NCBI GenBank assembly: GCA_947630385.1
Contig: CANRHG010000132.1
Coordinates: forward strand, 1-5,436
DNA length: 5,436 nucleotides
Source: an uncultured Eubacteriaceae bacterium
GTDB lineage: Bacteria > Bacillota > Clostridia > Eubacteriales > Eubacteriaceae
Direction of reading: 5' to 3'
Part shown: in pieces, positions 5,348 to 5,436 of the stretch
Layout: each line of letters opens with the position of its first letter
Position numbering within the stretch: position 1 is the first letter of the stretch
The notes under the pieces: generated by a model
Told to the model about the DNA's origin: nothing
The model's database searches: none
What the model saw: the letters and a program-made list of their open reading frames with translations, nothing else
Program-made: the position numbers and the translations under genes

Positions 5348-5436
5348 GAAAAATTTGGAAAATTACAAAAATTTTTGGAAGCTGTTACACAATTTTTGGA
5401 AATTACAAAATTTCTTGGAAGGTATTACAAAAAATT
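5348..5436. repeat. AT-rich tandem repeat block 2, continuing past the window edge
   Basis: Four TTGGAA copies at 5355, 5375, 5396 and 5415 are spaced 20, 21 and 19 bases, each followed by TTACA-type sequence (TTACAAAA, TTACACAA, TTACAAAA, TTACAAAA). The block is a diverged second copy of block 1. Both begin with TAACYTAC then GAAAAATTT, offset by 163 bases, and both end with TTCTTGGAAGGT(G/A)TTACAAAAAATT, offset by 185. Block 2 therefore has one extra unit of about 22 bases, with the link GCTG. It is still running at the last base of the window. Confidence 0.8.

Larger units (their letters stand above)
5129..5436. other. Gene-free AT-rich region downstream of the tRNA operon
   Basis: These 308 bases hold no gene that I can support on either strand. 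The content is the two repeat blocks, a spacer of about 90 bases with the inverted repeat, and one extra isolated TTGGAA (5302-5307). No tRNA end is duplicated here and no integrase or transposase sequence is visible. Confidence 0.6.

Noticed and set aside
5185..5436. CRISPR array
   Set aside because: The repeats are short, degenerate and nearly contiguous. There are no identical 23-40 base repeats separated by unique spacers and no cas gene in view.
5064..5436. Integration site of a mobile element at the tRNA-Gln 3' end
   Set aside because: The tRNA end is intact with its terminator, no second copy of it occurs downstream in the window, and no integrase is visible.

Overview
The window looks like chromosomal DNA of a low-to-mid GC Bacillota (Firmicutes-type) bacterium. 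The signs are a type III glutamine synthetase, a lipoprotein with a classical lipobox, purine-rich Shine-Dalgarno sites, one UUG start, short U-tailed terminators and tRNA genes with encoded CCA ends. This assignment is inferred from gene content and style; the genus is not identified. Every supported gene is on the + strand.

Layout. (1) 1-1293 is the C-terminal 430 codons of a type III glutamine synthetase, cut by the window edge and closed by a terminator. (2) 1422-2348 is a complete NAD-dependent D-2-hydroxyacid dehydrogenase of the phosphoglycerate-dehydrogenase type, a single-gene unit ending in its own terminator. (3) 2482-4739 is a likely three-gene unit with no internal terminator: a small lipoprotein, a ten-helix membrane protein of the TehA/SLAC1 (TDT) family, and an unrecognised soluble protein that overlaps the transporter gene. 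Its upstream region carries ACTTAAA repeats, and the transporter's UUG start lies in one arm of an imperfect dyad. (4) 4740-4890 is a very AT-rich gap leading into a strong extended -10 promoter, which drives tRNA-His and tRNA-Gln and ends at a strong 13-bp terminator. (5) 5129-5436 holds no gene. It contains two blocks of degenerate tandem repeats around TTGGAA and TTACAAAA, spaced about 19-23 bases, with an inverted repeat between them, and it runs off the window edge.

Genes 1 and 2 are housekeeping nitrogen and amino-acid metabolism. The lipoprotein, transporter and unknown protein form a plausible envelope or transport module of unknown substrate. I see no phage, insertion sequence, CRISPR array or clear defence system. 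The items most worth a second look are the AT-rich repeat blocks, the dyad over the transporter start codon, the A1-U72 pair in the tRNA-Gln, and the unrecognised protein linked to the transporter.
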